Of a DNA stretch of 64,000 bases, positions 10,601 to 19,330 are shown in pieces (position 1 is the first letter of the stretch; each line of letters begins with the position of its first letter). The notes under the pieces were generated by a model that saw only the letters and a list, made by a program, of their open reading frames with translations, ran no database searches and was not told the origin of the DNA. A program made the position numbers and the translations under genes. The stretch is from Asticcacaulis taihuensis (GTDB lineage Bacteria; Pseudomonadota; Alphaproteobacteria; Caulobacterales; Caulobacteraceae): the NCBI RefSeq assembly GCF_900100255.1, contig NZ_FMTS01000009.1:26202-90201 (forward strand), given 5' to 3'.

Positions 10601-11071
10601 CATCAATTCAGGCGTGACCTCGTTCCAGCTGATGGCGCTCGCGCCATTGGCGCTGAATAACTGCTGGCCGTTAAGCATGCTCGAATTGAAGGGAAGACCG
10701 CGCACGGTGACACCCGTACCCTCGATCTGGAACGCGGTGCTGCCTCCGTTAGACCCGGTGAAACGGGAAATCGACACGCCCGACACGCGTTGAAGCACTT
10801 CAGTGATCGAATTGTCAGGCAGCTTGCCAGCCTCATCGGCGACGATCGAGTCGACGATCGTGTCCGAATTTTTCTTGATCTGGATGGCTGATTGCAAGGC
10901 CTTCCGACGCGCCGTAACGATAACGAGCGTATCGTCCGTGGCCGCCTTGGCTTCAGGCGCGCTGTCATTTCCGGCCGCGGCATCCTGCGCCATCGCGGAC
11001 ACGCCTGTGGCCGCCAGAACAATGGCCGACACGCTTGCGCCCAATAAAATTTTACTCGTGATCTTTTTCAT
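7646..11071 (-). CDS. TonB-dependent receptor (Caulobacter/Xanthomonas carbohydrate type)
   Basis: An 1141-residue outer-membrane receptor with a signal peptide (about 1-28, ending AMA), a TonB-box-like stretch (DTLVIVTARRK, about 47-57) and a plug domain with AGKLPDNSITEVLQRVSGV, the signature of the large Caulobacter/Xanthomonas receptor family. A long barrel follows, ending in an aromatic C-terminus (TIRARY) typical of porin-fold outer-membrane proteins. GAGGGAAG precedes the ATG. It is the first gene of the minus-strand unit and diverges from the GH29 fucosidase genes. By context it imports oligosaccharides from hemicellulose; the exact sugar cannot be told from the barrel sequence. Confidence 0.92.
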   Translation of the reverse strand: MKKITSKILLGASVSAIVLAATGVSAMAQDAAAGNDSAPEAKAATDDTLVIVTARRKALQSAIQIKKNSDTIVDSIVADEAGKLPDNSITEVLQRVSGVSISRFTGSNGGSTAFQIEGTGVTVRGLPFNSSMLNGQQLFSANGASAISWNEVTPELMAGVDVYKASRADLIEGGASLINLRTHLPFDFKETQRQLTVGASYGSQVGKGSPRVSAMFSKRFDTKFGEVGVLWDVAYSALHQQSSDLQVGAMFGEYAPTSTRDDHLAFVPSSFNWSTNTSKRERYGAYQAVQWKPNDNLTLTNTVFYTQYNDDSWGNSGGVGSSPSAASAVMPNVGTPVEYDANGALRSGSLTVGSSGNSVDWSNTTASDSFVSQNSWFPTYYRMDCGGVFGSPASSLQWDWSANSGIDPNNPPADWDGKRLVQCGPAGTFNPSGGASASHGKSSTLDISQSFMWTPTDRLAVRGGVQYVSSSSTGEQFYVGLAQSSQLVTSMDVDLTGSLPVLSGLSTTGLLDKSSAYLSNFGYHRPDNKGEMVAAHIDVEYQVSDDGFLRSISFGGRSATRDENDDFVGTYWAPLSQSWLSNPWGSHPGDPTYGAGNILYLTNTNVPSSDYEIGTFKNFFGGEAAVPGQLLVPSQSLMQSYDWYHLLSTYNGQIANGTADDYWTKYIDQGLNKTNSHIATNAVYIQAKFAHDGFGFIPAFSGNIGIRSFSETLHASGLLNTPNAANLALTLQDSLDYYNAQQALAADPNSSPVFPTLYSFVPGYSMQTRDYSYHRILPSFNIKFDVTNKFIIRAAASRASAPPNLNDIRAGGSISARSVSAGNPQAPSILTGVSVNGGGANLKPTMINSQDMTFEYYPSSSSFLYFDLFAKQVEDHPVFYSFIANNLPIPALAYANGDTPPVNAGDPDPGTPTTLDLPWLYLQNKTSEQKAYIKGFELGGRKFFDKLPGLLRGFGLDGNVTYIDSRNPAQQANSVLTPPPAGGSLPGLNPDGTVPLTYSKLPYAGLSKWAYNIQLLYSRDEVNFRLAYNWRDKALLSTNVNPLSYATSGGNPYTLNTSPTNFDSAHSYPVYNMVPAYMAAAGYLDMGFDYRVNDEISVSFNANNLTNTKSRTLQEPVPGVFEPYDYNVSDQRYEVTIRARY

Positions 11072-11873
11072 TTTCTTCCCTCTGGTCCGAAACAGACGCT
11101 GTCGCCGCTTCTTTATTCTTCATGGCAGCCGGGCCGCCATTTGTAAGATAATAGCCTTGGTGTTTTAAATTCAACAATAAAATCTAATTTTATATAAGAA
11201 ATGTCATGATTGTTGCGCCTTTGACACAAGGCGCTGGCTTCATAAATTTCGAAAAAAAGCCCCTCGCGCTGCGGAGCGAGGGAGTCGGGGAGGAAGCACA
11301 ATCGGTTGGGACGATTTGCGCCTTATTCACAAGCTTGCTCGAAACGCGCCGCAGCAACCTGACAGGACTTCAGGCACTAAGCTTATTGTACGATAATACA
11401 CCCTCCACCAATTTTATCAAATATAATTTTATATTTTGCTTATGAAATGATCTTGGGTGCGGGAAATTAAGACGGAACCGATGACCAAAATCTATGTAAC
11501 TAATTTATTTTATTCATATTTATGCACAATACATGCAGAAGGAAAGACCGTCTCCATACATCGCCTGTAAAATACCCATGCCATAATTTTACCGCGAAAC
11601 ACTTTCCAGTTGGCTCTTGCTCTAAAAAGTAAGGCATGGAATTCCCGACCGCTTACATCGATCATAGGCAGTGAAAATACCTTGCCCGATGAGCGATGCT
11701 TCAAGCCCCCTACCCCACCCTTTACGCCGGAAGATGCGCCAGTACGAAATGGCCGCGCAAATTTTTCTAATGAATTTTATTTTTATTGATGCGCATACGC
11801 CTTCACGTTACATAAAGCCAAGACCTACGGCCAGAGAAGATAACGGCCGGCCACTCATCATGCAGGTAGGAAT
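11072..11873. promoter_or_regulatory. Divergent intergenic region, TonB receptor / GH29
   Basis: About 800 AT-rich bases with no convincing gene; short open frames on both strands lack ribosome-binding sites or protein-like composition. It must hold the divergent promoters of the receptor and fucosidase units. The clearest element is a minus-strand intrinsic terminator at 11252-11282, listed separately. A TTGACA at 11221-11226 could be a plus-strand -35 box but has no good -10 partner. Confidence 0.5.
11252..11282 (-). terminator. Orphan intrinsic terminator in leader of TonB receptor
   Basis: Minus strand: CCCTCGC, loop TCCGCAGC, GCGAGGG, then GC and seven T. The stem is a perfect 7 bp. No gene lies upstream on this strand, and the receptor starts 180 bases further on, so it either ends a small untranslated transcript or works as an attenuator in the receptor leader. 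Confidence 0.65.
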
Positions 11874-13460
11874 ATGAATAAGATAAGCAAACGCAGCTTT
11901 CTGGGCGCCCCCCTCCTGGCGACGGTCGGCCTGGCAAGCGCTCCCCTGGCATTTGGCCAGGAAACCACAAAATCCGGCGCTGACGGCGACTGCAAACCCG
12001 CTGAAAAGCCCGCTGAGTATAGGCTGCCGATCGCTTCCGGGCCGTTCGCCCCGGATATGGCCTCACTGGAGCAATATCACGCGCCGGACTGGTTCCGCGA
12101 CGCCAAGTTCGGCATCTGGGCCCATTGGGGCCCACAGGCCGTACCGCGCGCCGGCGATTGGTATGCCCGGCAAATGTATATTCCGGGGCATCCGCATTAC
12201 GATCATCACCTTAAGACCTACGGCCACCCATCCGAGGTCGGCTACAAGGACATCATCCCCCTTTGGAAGGCGGAGAAATTCGACCCCGAAGCCCTGATGG
12301 ATAAATACGTAGCGGCCGGCGCCAAATACTTCGTCAGCATGGGCGTCCACCACGACAATTTCGATCTGTGGAACTCGAAAACCCACCGCTGGAATGCCGC
12401 CGCCATGGGGCCGAAACGCGATATCGTCGGCGCCTGGAAGGCCGCAGCGAAAAAACGCGGCCTGCGCTTCGGTGTATCCGAGCATCTGGGCGCCAGCCAC
12501 AACTGGTTCTACCCCAGTCACATGTACGATCAGATGTGGCCGAAGCTGGGCGTCAACTATGACGGCGCCGATCCGCGATTCGCCGACCTTTATCACGACA
12601 ACAAGGATGAGCCCTATCGCAGTACCGAGACCTGGTACACGCGCGACCCTGCCTATCACCAGATATGGTTCGATCGCATCCGTGATCTGGTCGACAATTA
12701 TCAGCCCGATCTGCTCTATTCGGACGGCGGCCTGCCCTTCGGCATTGTCGGGCGCTCGCTCCTGTCGCACTTCTATAACAACGCCGCAGACAAGAATGGA
12801 CGGACACAGGCGGTATATAACTGCAAGGCATTCGGTTCGGGCGAATACAGCAGTAAGATGTGCGTCCAGGACGTCGAACGCGGCGTTCTTAAGGGCATCA
12901 ATCCCCTGCCCTGGCAGACGGACACCTCGAACGGCGACTGGTTCTATAGCGACAACTATACCTACAAGACGGCGCCTGACGTCATCCACATGCTGGCCGA
13001 CATCGTCAGCAAGAACGGCAATCTGCTGCTCAACATCGTGCTCTACCCAGATGGCAGCCTGCCGCCCGAATCACAAAGCCTGCTCGATGAACTCGCGGCC
13101 TGGATGTCGGTCAACAGCGAGGCGATCCACGGCTCACGTCCGTGGAAAATCTATGGCGAGGGCCCGACCGAAACCACGGATGGCGCTTTCATGGAGAACA
13201 ATGTCTATACCGGCCAGGATATCCGCTTCACGACGAAGGGTGATACGCTCTACGCCATTACGCTTGGCGATCCGAGCGCGACATGCCGGATCGTCGCGCT
13301 CGGCCGCAAGGCGGGCCATCTCAGCCGACCGGTCCGGAAGGTGAAACTTCTCGGGCAAGCGAAACCTGTATCCTTCCAGCAAACCGACGAGGCTTTGGTT
13401 GTGGATATGCCTGCGAACCTGCCGACACGACACGGCAGTGTGCTGAAACTGAGCCTTTAA
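11874..13460 (+). CDS. GH29 alpha-L-fucosidase (copy A)
   Basis: A 528-residue secreted enzyme. The N-terminus (KRSFLGAPLLATVGLASA) is a Tat-like or Sec leader. WFRDAKFGIWAHWG near 77-90 and VHHDNFDLWNS near 158-168 are GH29 substrate-site motifs; DLLYSDGGLPFG carries the likely nucleophile near D284. AGGA lies just before the ATG. It heads a plus-strand pair with a second GH29 gene 29 bases downstream, divergent from the receptor unit. A close paralogue lies at 59162-60733 and aligns along nearly its whole length. Predicted role: release of fucose from xyloglucan side chains, or of alpha-L-galactose/fucose from related glycans. Confidence 0.9.
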   Translation: MNKISKRSFLGAPLLATVGLASAPLAFGQETTKSGADGDCKPAEKPAEYRLPIASGPFAPDMASLEQYHAPDWFRDAKFGIWAHWGPQAVPRAGDWYARQMYIPGHPHYDHHLKTYGHPSEVGYKDIIPLWKAEKFDPEALMDKYVAAGAKYFVSMGVHHDNFDLWNSKTHRWNAAAMGPKRDIVGAWKAAAKKRGLRFGVSEHLGASHNWFYPSHMYDQMWPKLGVNYDGADPRFADLYHDNKDEPYRSTETWYTRDPAYHQIWFDRIRDLVDNYQPDLLYSDGGLPFGIVGRSLLSHFYNNAADKNGRTQAVYNCKAFGSGEYSSKMCVQDVERGVLKGINPLPWQTDTSNGDWFYSDNYTYKTAPDVIHMLADIVSKNGNLLLNIVLYPDGSLPPESQSLLDELAAWMSVNSEAIHGSRPWKIYGEGPTETTDGAFMENNVYTGQDIRFTTKGDTLYAITLGDPSATCRIVALGRKAGHLSRPVRKVKLLGQAKPVSFQQTDEALVVDMPANLPTRHGSVLKLSL

Positions 13461-13489
13461 CCGCGCGCCCTTTTTTTTCGGAGACACCC

Positions 13490-14815
13490 ATGTTTGACCG
13501 CCGAAGCCTGATCGCCGGGGCGCTGGCCCTGCCCTTCACCGCATCCGCGCTTATGGCCCAGACCGTAACGGACGAGCAGCGGTCCGCGCAAAAAACGGCC
13601 AATGCCGACCCGACCCTTGCGCCCGACCTATTGCTTCCGGAGCGCAAGATGGCCTGGTGGCGCGATGCCAAGTTCGGCGTTTTCGTCCATTGGGGCCTTT
13701 ATGCCATTCCCGGCCGCGGCGAATGGTACATGTTCAACGAGAAGGTTGCGCCGGAGGACTACGCCAAGCTCGCGCAGGAATTTAATCCCCGCCACTATGA
13801 TCCGGATAGCTGGGCCCGGCTGGCAAAAGTCGGCGGCGCCCGCTACATGGTCATGACGGCGCGCCACCATGACGGTTTCGCGCTTTGGGACAGTCCGGCC
13901 AGTTACGGTCATTATGATTCCATGCACGCGGCCGCCCACCGCGACCTGATTGCGCCCTACGTGAAAGCGGTTCGGCATCAGGGACTGCGCGTCGGTCTCT
14001 ATTACTCGCCGCTCGACTGGCGTTTCCCTGCCTATTTCCATCCCAAGGAAATGCCCGAAAACGCCGCCCTGTTCAAACAACAGACCTATGCCCAGGTCGA
14101 GGAACTGATGCGCAACTACGGCCATATCGACATTCTATGGTGGGATGGCGGCTGGCTGGCGCACACCGGCACGGACGCTGACGCCGCCTGGTTCTGGGAG
14201 CCGGACAAGCTGAACCGCATGGTGCGAAAATACCAACCAGATATCGTCATCAATCCGCGTTCCGGCTGGCAGGGCGATTTCGACATTTCCGAAGGGGCCA
14301 GCCCGATCACCGGCCCTATCCGCGCCCGCCCCTGGGAAAAAGCCTTTTCCATCAATAATGGCGCTTGGGGCTATACGCCCGAAGATAGCGTCATGACCAC
14401 GGATCAGCTCGTGCGCCTGCTCGTCGATGCCATTGTGCGCAATGGCAATGTGATTGCGAATCTTGGCCCGGATCGTGATGGTCTCATCCCACCCAAGCAG
14501 GCCGAGACACTGAACGGCGTGGGACTTTGGCTGAAACGGCATGGCCGCGCCGTTTACGGCACGCGACCAGGGCCATTCCAGCCCGTGGATGGTGTCTATG
14601 GCGCCACCATGGCCGGCAAGAGCGTGTTCGTCCATATTGTCGGCTGGCCGCAGGACGAACTGGTGCTGCCCCCGCTGCCCAGCAAGATCGTCGATGTCCG
14701 TAACCTTTCGGGTGAAACGCTAAAGTGGTCCGCCACCAGCGACGGTCTTGCTCTGTCCGTACCGCCAGCCTCGCGCGGCCCGGCGGTCACGGTCATCGAA
14801 CTGCGGCTTGCCTGA
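13490..14815 (+). CDS. GH29 alpha-L-fucosidase (second, divergent type)
   Basis: The frame is open upstream into the previous gene, but the ATG at 13490 has GGAG 7 bases before it and starts a Tat-type leader (DRRSLIAGALALPFTASAL), giving 441 residues. WWRDAKFGVFVHWGLYAIPGRGEWY and ARHHDGFALWDS are GH29 motifs, and ILWWDGGW contains the likely nucleophile near D219. It is only distantly similar to the preceding GH29, so the pair probably differs in linkage preference. The neighbour on the opposite strand (GH2) ends 26 bases away, tail to tail, with no obvious terminator between. Confidence 0.9.
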   Translation: MFDRRSLIAGALALPFTASALMAQTVTDEQRSAQKTANADPTLAPDLLLPERKMAWWRDAKFGVFVHWGLYAIPGRGEWYMFNEKVAPEDYAKLAQEFNPRHYDPDSWARLAKVGGARYMVMTARHHDGFALWDSPASYGHYDSMHAAAHRDLIAPYVKAVRHQGLRVGLYYSPLDWRFPAYFHPKEMPENAALFKQQTYAQVEELMRNYGHIDILWWDGGWLAHTGTDADAAWFWEPDKLNRMVRKYQPDIVINPRSGWQGDFDISEGASPITGPIRARPWEKAFSINNGAWGYTPEDSVMTTDQLVRLLVDAIVRNGNVIANLGPDRDGLIPPKQAETLNGVGLWLKRHGRAVYGTRPGPFQPVDGVYGATMAGKSVFVHIVGWPQDELVLPPLPSKIVDVRNLSGETLKWSATSDGLALSVPPASRGPAVTVIELRLA

Positions 14816-14841
14816 TCAACATAGTCCTTGAGGGCCGATGT

Positions 14842-16914
14842 CTACTTGGACATCAGCATCCAGGTAACGGTGTCCGTGGTCGTCCCCCCCTCGACGGACA
14901 GGGTGTTTTTGCCGGGGGTCAGGTGAACATTCCAGATCGCCATGTGGTTCCCAAGCGCTTTTTCGCCTAAATCCCTGCCGTTCAGCCGCAAACGGGCCTT
15001 GTCCACATTGCCGTAGACCTTTACCGCTACGTCCGCTGTATGGCGGGTCACGGCCCGGCGCGAGGTGATATAAAGCATGGGCTGCGTCGTCCAGTTTGCC
15101 TTGTACCAGAAGTAGGCATCCTTGCGAGTCCGCCGGTCATAGGTGATCAGGCCCTTGTCGTTGATGCCGGCATGATCACCTTCATTGCGTCCATCCGAAG
15201 GGAAATCGAAGCCGCACCAGATGAAGCTGGCCCACAGCCAGGGCTTTTGGGCGATCTGTACCCAGGCCCGTTCGTGATAAAGCCCCTGGTATTGCTCCGG
15301 ATGCCAGTGCGATCCGGGTTGCGGACGCGTCGGCGGGTCTTCCTGATGGAAAGGACTGGCACCGGCGCCATATTCGCTTACGGCCTCGGGCATTGCGGGG
15401 CGCTTGGCATGATTGGCGTCAAGCCAGGGACCGAGATCATCAAACTGACCGTCATACCAGCCGTAATAGACATTGGAGCCGACGGTATCCGTATGGCTTG
15501 CCTGCGGCCCGTCGATAGGCGCGCAGCAATTGGCATAGGTCGTCTGCCGGTCGGGGTCTTCCTTGTGGGCAAGGGCCTGAAGACCATCGAGCAATCGCGC
15601 GCTGTCGGCATCAACACTATAGATTTCATTGCCAAGCCCCCACACGAAAACGCTGGGATGGTTCCTGTTCTGCCGCACCAGTTCGCGCAACTGATCCTGA
15701 AGGTTGGCCTCAAAACCCGTATCCGGCGACGCCTTGGCGACAAACGGGACTTCTGTCCAAACCAGGATGCCCTTGTCATCAGCCAGATCGTAGTCGCGCT
15801 GCGGGTGCTGATAGTGCGCAAATCTCAATCCGGTGACGCCCAGATCCTCCAGCGCGTGAAAGTCGCTGTCGATATTGGCGTCCGTGACGGCCGGTCCCCG
15901 TCCCGGCAGCATGGTCTGGTGAATATTGACGCCATGGACATTGTAGGGCCGGCCATTCAGGAGGACGCCCTGATCCGGACTTATCACAATTGAACGGAGG
16001 CCGGTGGCGATCGTGGCGCTGTCCAACCGACTGCGCGCGTTGTCTTCCACCGTTACTTCACTTTGATAAAGGTGCGGATCGATCACGCCATTCCACAGAT
16101 GCGGCGCTATAAGTTCACCCGCAAGGTCGGCCACGGCCACGGTACCGGCCTGCACGGTGAGCGATGTTTCCAGGCTGAGAACTGTCTTGCGGCCGTCCTT
16201 CAGATGCACCCGCACCCTGACGGCCCGATCGGTCCAACCGTCATTGGAAACCCTCACCTTATAGGCCAGTTTCGCCTGTCGTGCGCTGACTTCGGTTTGG
16301 CGGATCTCGATGCCGGAAGAGCCATAATCCAACATGTCGAAATGGATGTCATGCGTCCGGATGAGCCTGACCGGTCGATAGATCCCGCCGTAAACGGTGA
16401 AATCGCCGCCGAGAGGCGCGACCTGAAGCGACGCGCTGTTGTCCGTTCGCACGAGCAACTGGTTCTCGCTGGCGCGAAGATAAGGCGTCAGGTCGAAGCG
16501 GAAGCGCGCATAACCACCCTTGTGCTGCCCGACGTGAGCGCCGTTTACCCAAAGATCGGTGACCACGGCCGCGCCGTCAAATTCGATAAACGTCCGGGTA
16601 AATTCAGAAGCGGCAGGCAGGGAAATCGTTTTGCGATACCAGGCCGGGCCGCGATAATAACCACTGCCGTCATCCCCATCCACTGCGTTATAGGTGTGCG
16701 GAAGATTGACGCCTTGCCAGCCTGATGGATCAGCCGCCAGCATCTCGCCGGGCGTGCCGCCGCGCTGAAAGGTCCAGTTGGCGTTAATAGCCAGAACATC
16801 CCGGACCTCATGGGCAAAAGCCGGGTAACTCGCAGCCGTCAGCAGGCAGGCGAAAAGACTGAGTGCGTATGCGGCTATGGACAAGCCGAGCTGAGACTTG
16901 ATTGATGATCTCAT
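14842..16914 (-). CDS. GH2 beta-galactosidase-like glycosidase
   Basis: The frame is open to 17061. MRSSIKSQLGLS at 16914 starts the best signal peptide (hydrophobic run, cleavage near AFA), giving 690 residues; MDRP at 16956 is an alternative. The order is sugar-binding jelly roll, Ig-like domain and TIM barrel. GLGNE holds the likely acid/base (about E430) and AVSEYGAG the likely nucleophile (about E514). Signal peptide and context suggest periplasmic trimming of beta-galactosyl side chains; beta-glucuronidase or beta-mannosidase activities are also found in GH2. An intrinsic terminator lies 53 bases upstream of the start codon. Confidence 0.85.
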   Translation of the reverse strand: MRSSIKSQLGLSIAAYALSLFACLLTAASYPAFAHEVRDVLAINANWTFQRGGTPGEMLAADPSGWQGVNLPHTYNAVDGDDGSGYYRGPAWYRKTISLPAASEFTRTFIEFDGAAVVTDLWVNGAHVGQHKGGYARFRFDLTPYLRASENQLLVRTDNSASLQVAPLGGDFTVYGGIYRPVRLIRTHDIHFDMLDYGSSGIEIRQTEVSARQAKLAYKVRVSNDGWTDRAVRVRVHLKDGRKTVLSLETSLTVQAGTVAVADLAGELIAPHLWNGVIDPHLYQSEVTVEDNARSRLDSATIATGLRSIVISPDQGVLLNGRPYNVHGVNIHQTMLPGRGPAVTDANIDSDFHALEDLGVTGLRFAHYQHPQRDYDLADDKGILVWTEVPFVAKASPDTGFEANLQDQLRELVRQNRNHPSVFVWGLGNEIYSVDADSARLLDGLQALAHKEDPDRQTTYANCCAPIDGPQASHTDTVGSNVYYGWYDGQFDDLGPWLDANHAKRPAMPEAVSEYGAGASPFHQEDPPTRPQPGSHWHPEQYQGLYHERAWVQIAQKPWLWASFIWCGFDFPSDGRNEGDHAGINDKGLITYDRRTRKDAYFWYKANWTTQPMLYITSRRAVTRHTADVAVKVYGNVDKARLRLNGRDLGEKALGNHMAIWNVHLTPGKNTLSVEGGTTTDTVTWMLMSK

Positions 16915-17341
16915 CGCATTTACCGCATTCAACCTGGCTGGCGTTGGGCGGTCCATATTACCAGATAAAAAAAGTCTCCCGCGCCACGCCGCGAGAGCAG
17001 GCCAGTTGTAAAATCGGCGCCTTTCCAGGGAGAAGCAGACACCGAGCCAATTCTGACTCATTATATTGCGTGGGAGAGCCGGGAAGCCCCGCGAATGGAT
17101 ATGTCAGACATAGAACGGGCACGTTGTTATGTCAAATATAAATATTATTTTCACAAGTGAATTGGTGAAACATTTGCTTCATGCTACAAAATTGGTGATC
17201 GACCACGCCGTGTGTGGTAATTGTCAGTCAAATCGCCGAAGAGCGGGATAGCCGATCTGTTGCATCAGCCGCACCTGCGACAATAATAAACATTAGATTT
17301 CAGGCGGGTCGTATGCAAACGGCACACTACAGGACGGATTC
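16915..17341. promoter_or_regulatory. Divergent region between GH2 and GH97
   Basis: About 430 bases with no gene. It holds a minus-strand terminator at 16967-16997 (separate entry) and an inverted repeat TTCACAAGTGAA at 17150-17161 (5-bp arms, 2-base spacer) in an AT-rich stretch that could be an operator. AGGA lies 8 bases before the GH97 ATG. Confidence 0.45.
16967..16997 (-). terminator. Orphan intrinsic terminator upstream of GH2
   Basis: Minus strand: CTCTCGCG, six-base loop, CGCGGGAG (8 bp with one G-U pair), then AC and seven T. No gene lies upstream on this strand before the divergent GH97. It sits in the GH2 leader, 53 bases before the chosen start codon, and overlaps the N-terminal extension that would be read from 17061. 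Confidence 0.65.
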
Positions 17342-19213
17342 ATGATTTTCGCTATGCTCGCCGCTGCGTCGGCCTTTCTCGTACAATCGCCCGACAAATC
17401 GATCGAGGTACAGCTTTCCACGGATGGCTCACACTATACGGTTCAGCGCGGTGGCGAGGAAATTATCGCCCCCTCCCCCCTGGGCATCACCCCAGCCAAT
17501 GCCGCCGGCTATAGCGATCTGTTGCCAGTTGAGGCGCGACGCGATCATATCAAGCGCATGGTGCCATTGATCGCTACAAAAGCCGCGTCAACGAGCGAAG
17601 ACTACAATAGTCTGGTTGTCACCTACCGCGAAAAGACAAGCCTGCACCGTCAGATTTCAATCGAGGTCCGTGCCTATAATGACGGCATCGCCTTCCGTTA
17701 TCTCCTGCCGAAAGGCCAAGCCTACGCCATAAAGGACGAACTGACCGGCTATCGCTTTGCCTATGATCCGGTGTGCGAGGTGACTGATTACACCTCTTCG
17801 CATGAAAATACCTGGCGCGCCGTGCCGGTGTCGCAGCTTGACAGCGCCAAAACCCTGGATATGCCTGTGGTATGTGCCTCTGCCAGCGGCCGCACGCACT
17901 TTGCCATTACACAATCCAATCTGGCGGGTTATACCGGCAGTGCCTTTCAGGCGCGGCCCGACGGTTTTCAGGTTCACCTAACCCCGCATCCTGGCGATGC
18001 CGGCGTCGCCGTGACCTCGGCGGACGGTTTGAGCAGCGCCTGGCGTGTGGTCATGATGGCCGACCGGGCGGGCGATCTTATTTCATCCCATCTGATAGGC
18101 AATGTGGCCACGCAACCCGTCGGTGATTTTTCCTGGGTCAAACCCGGCAAGGCCGCCTGGGACTGGTGGTCCGGCCCGACTGCCGGTGAAAAACCGACCA
18201 TGGAACGCTTCAAACGGTTCATCGACTTTGCCGCGGAATCCGGCTTTCCCTATTTCCTGATCGATGCCGGCTGGGCATACGGCTCAACGCCCTGCTGCAA
18301 CGCTGACCCCAAAACAGATATTACCCGCCCCGAACCCAATATCGATATGCCGGAACTGGTGCGTTATGCCAATGAGCGGCACGTCGGCCTGTTGCTGTGG
18401 GTGCATTGGCAGCATATCGCACCACGGATCGACGAAGTCCTCGATACCTACCAGAAATGGGGCATCAAGGGCATCAAGATCGATTTCACTGAACGCGATG
18501 ATCAGGAAATGGTCAAATTTTTCCATGACATGGCCGAGGCGACCGCGCGCCGCCATCTGCTGCTCGATATGCACGGCGCCTATACGCCGGCCGGGCTTGA
18601 ACGCACCTATCCCAACTACATAACCCAGGAAGGCGTGCTGGGCGCTGAATACAACAAGTTCTCGGACCGCATTACACCTGCCCACAATGTCCGCCTGGCC
18701 TATACCCGCATGTTGCTGGGGCCAATGGATTACACGCCGGGCGGCTTCCACAACGGTACGCCGGAGACCTACAAGACCCGTGAAATCATGCCGATGACCC
18801 AGACGACCCGTGGTCAGGCCCTGGCCATGTATGTCGTTTATGACAGCCCGCTCCAGATGGTTTCTGACGATCCCTCCGCCTATGAAGGCCAGTCCGGTTT
18901 CGATTTCATCAAAACGGTGCCGACCGCCTGGGACGAGACGCGCTTCCTCGATGGTACGCCCGAAACCTTTGTCGCCCTCGCCCGTCGCAAGGGAAACACC
19001 TGGTATGTCGGTGTCATGACCAATGCCGACGGCCGGTCCGTGACCCTGCCGCTTACCTTCCTTGGCAAGGGCGCCTATACCGCGAAAATCTGGCAGGATG
19101 GCGCCGATGCTAATTCCGTTGTTTCAACGCCGAAGACGATTCGCTCCGATGGCAGTCTGAGCCTCGACGTCAAGCCGGCCGGGGGCGCGGTCGTCGTCTT
19201 GACACCAAAATAA
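17342..19213 (+). CDS. GH97 alpha-glycosidase (retaining, alpha-galactosidase-like)
   Basis: A 623-residue protein with a short signal peptide, an N-terminal beta-sandwich (to about 270), a TIM barrel opening at WDWWSGPTAGEKPTMERFK, and a C-terminal sandwich. GIKGIKIDFTERDDQ places an Asp (about D381) where retaining GH97 enzymes have their nucleophile, and DMHGAYTPAGLERTYPN follows as in the family. This favours the retaining alpha-galactosidase subgroup over the inverting alpha-glucosidases; biochemical specificity remains inferred. The length matches the family. It is followed by GH39 after 117 bases on the same strand. Confidence 0.88.
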   Translation: MIFAMLAAASAFLVQSPDKSIEVQLSTDGSHYTVQRGGEEIIAPSPLGITPANAAGYSDLLPVEARRDHIKRMVPLIATKAASTSEDYNSLVVTYREKTSLHRQISIEVRAYNDGIAFRYLLPKGQAYAIKDELTGYRFAYDPVCEVTDYTSSHENTWRAVPVSQLDSAKTLDMPVVCASASGRTHFAITQSNLAGYTGSAFQARPDGFQVHLTPHPGDAGVAVTSADGLSSAWRVVMMADRAGDLISSHLIGNVATQPVGDFSWVKPGKAAWDWWSGPTAGEKPTMERFKRFIDFAAESGFPYFLIDAGWAYGSTPCCNADPKTDITRPEPNIDMPELVRYANERHVGLLLWVHWQHIAPRIDEVLDTYQKWGIKGIKIDFTERDDQEMVKFFHDMAEATARRHLLLDMHGAYTPAGLERTYPNYITQEGVLGAEYNKFSDRITPAHNVRLAYTRMLLGPMDYTPGGFHNGTPETYKTREIMPMTQTTRGQALAMYVVYDSPLQMVSDDPSAYEGQSGFDFIKTVPTAWDETRFLDGTPETFVALARRKGNTWYVGVMTNADGRSVTLPLTFLGKGAYTAKIWQDGADANSVVSTPKTIRSDGSLSLDVKPAGGAVVVLTPK

Positions 19214-19330
19214 TCACCTAAAATTTCACATTTAAATTTTAACTTCACTTATAGTTTTTTCTTGACGGCAGGTGGCTTAATCGTTCTGATCAGGCAATCT
19301 ACCCTTACGGCTTTAAAGACGAGCGTTTTC

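Noticed and set aside
11510..11704. 64-codon minus-strand ORF in the receptor/GH29 intergenic region
   Set aside because: TTG start, no domain; the upstream purine run is weak evidence. Kept only as a possibility for the transcript ending at 11252.
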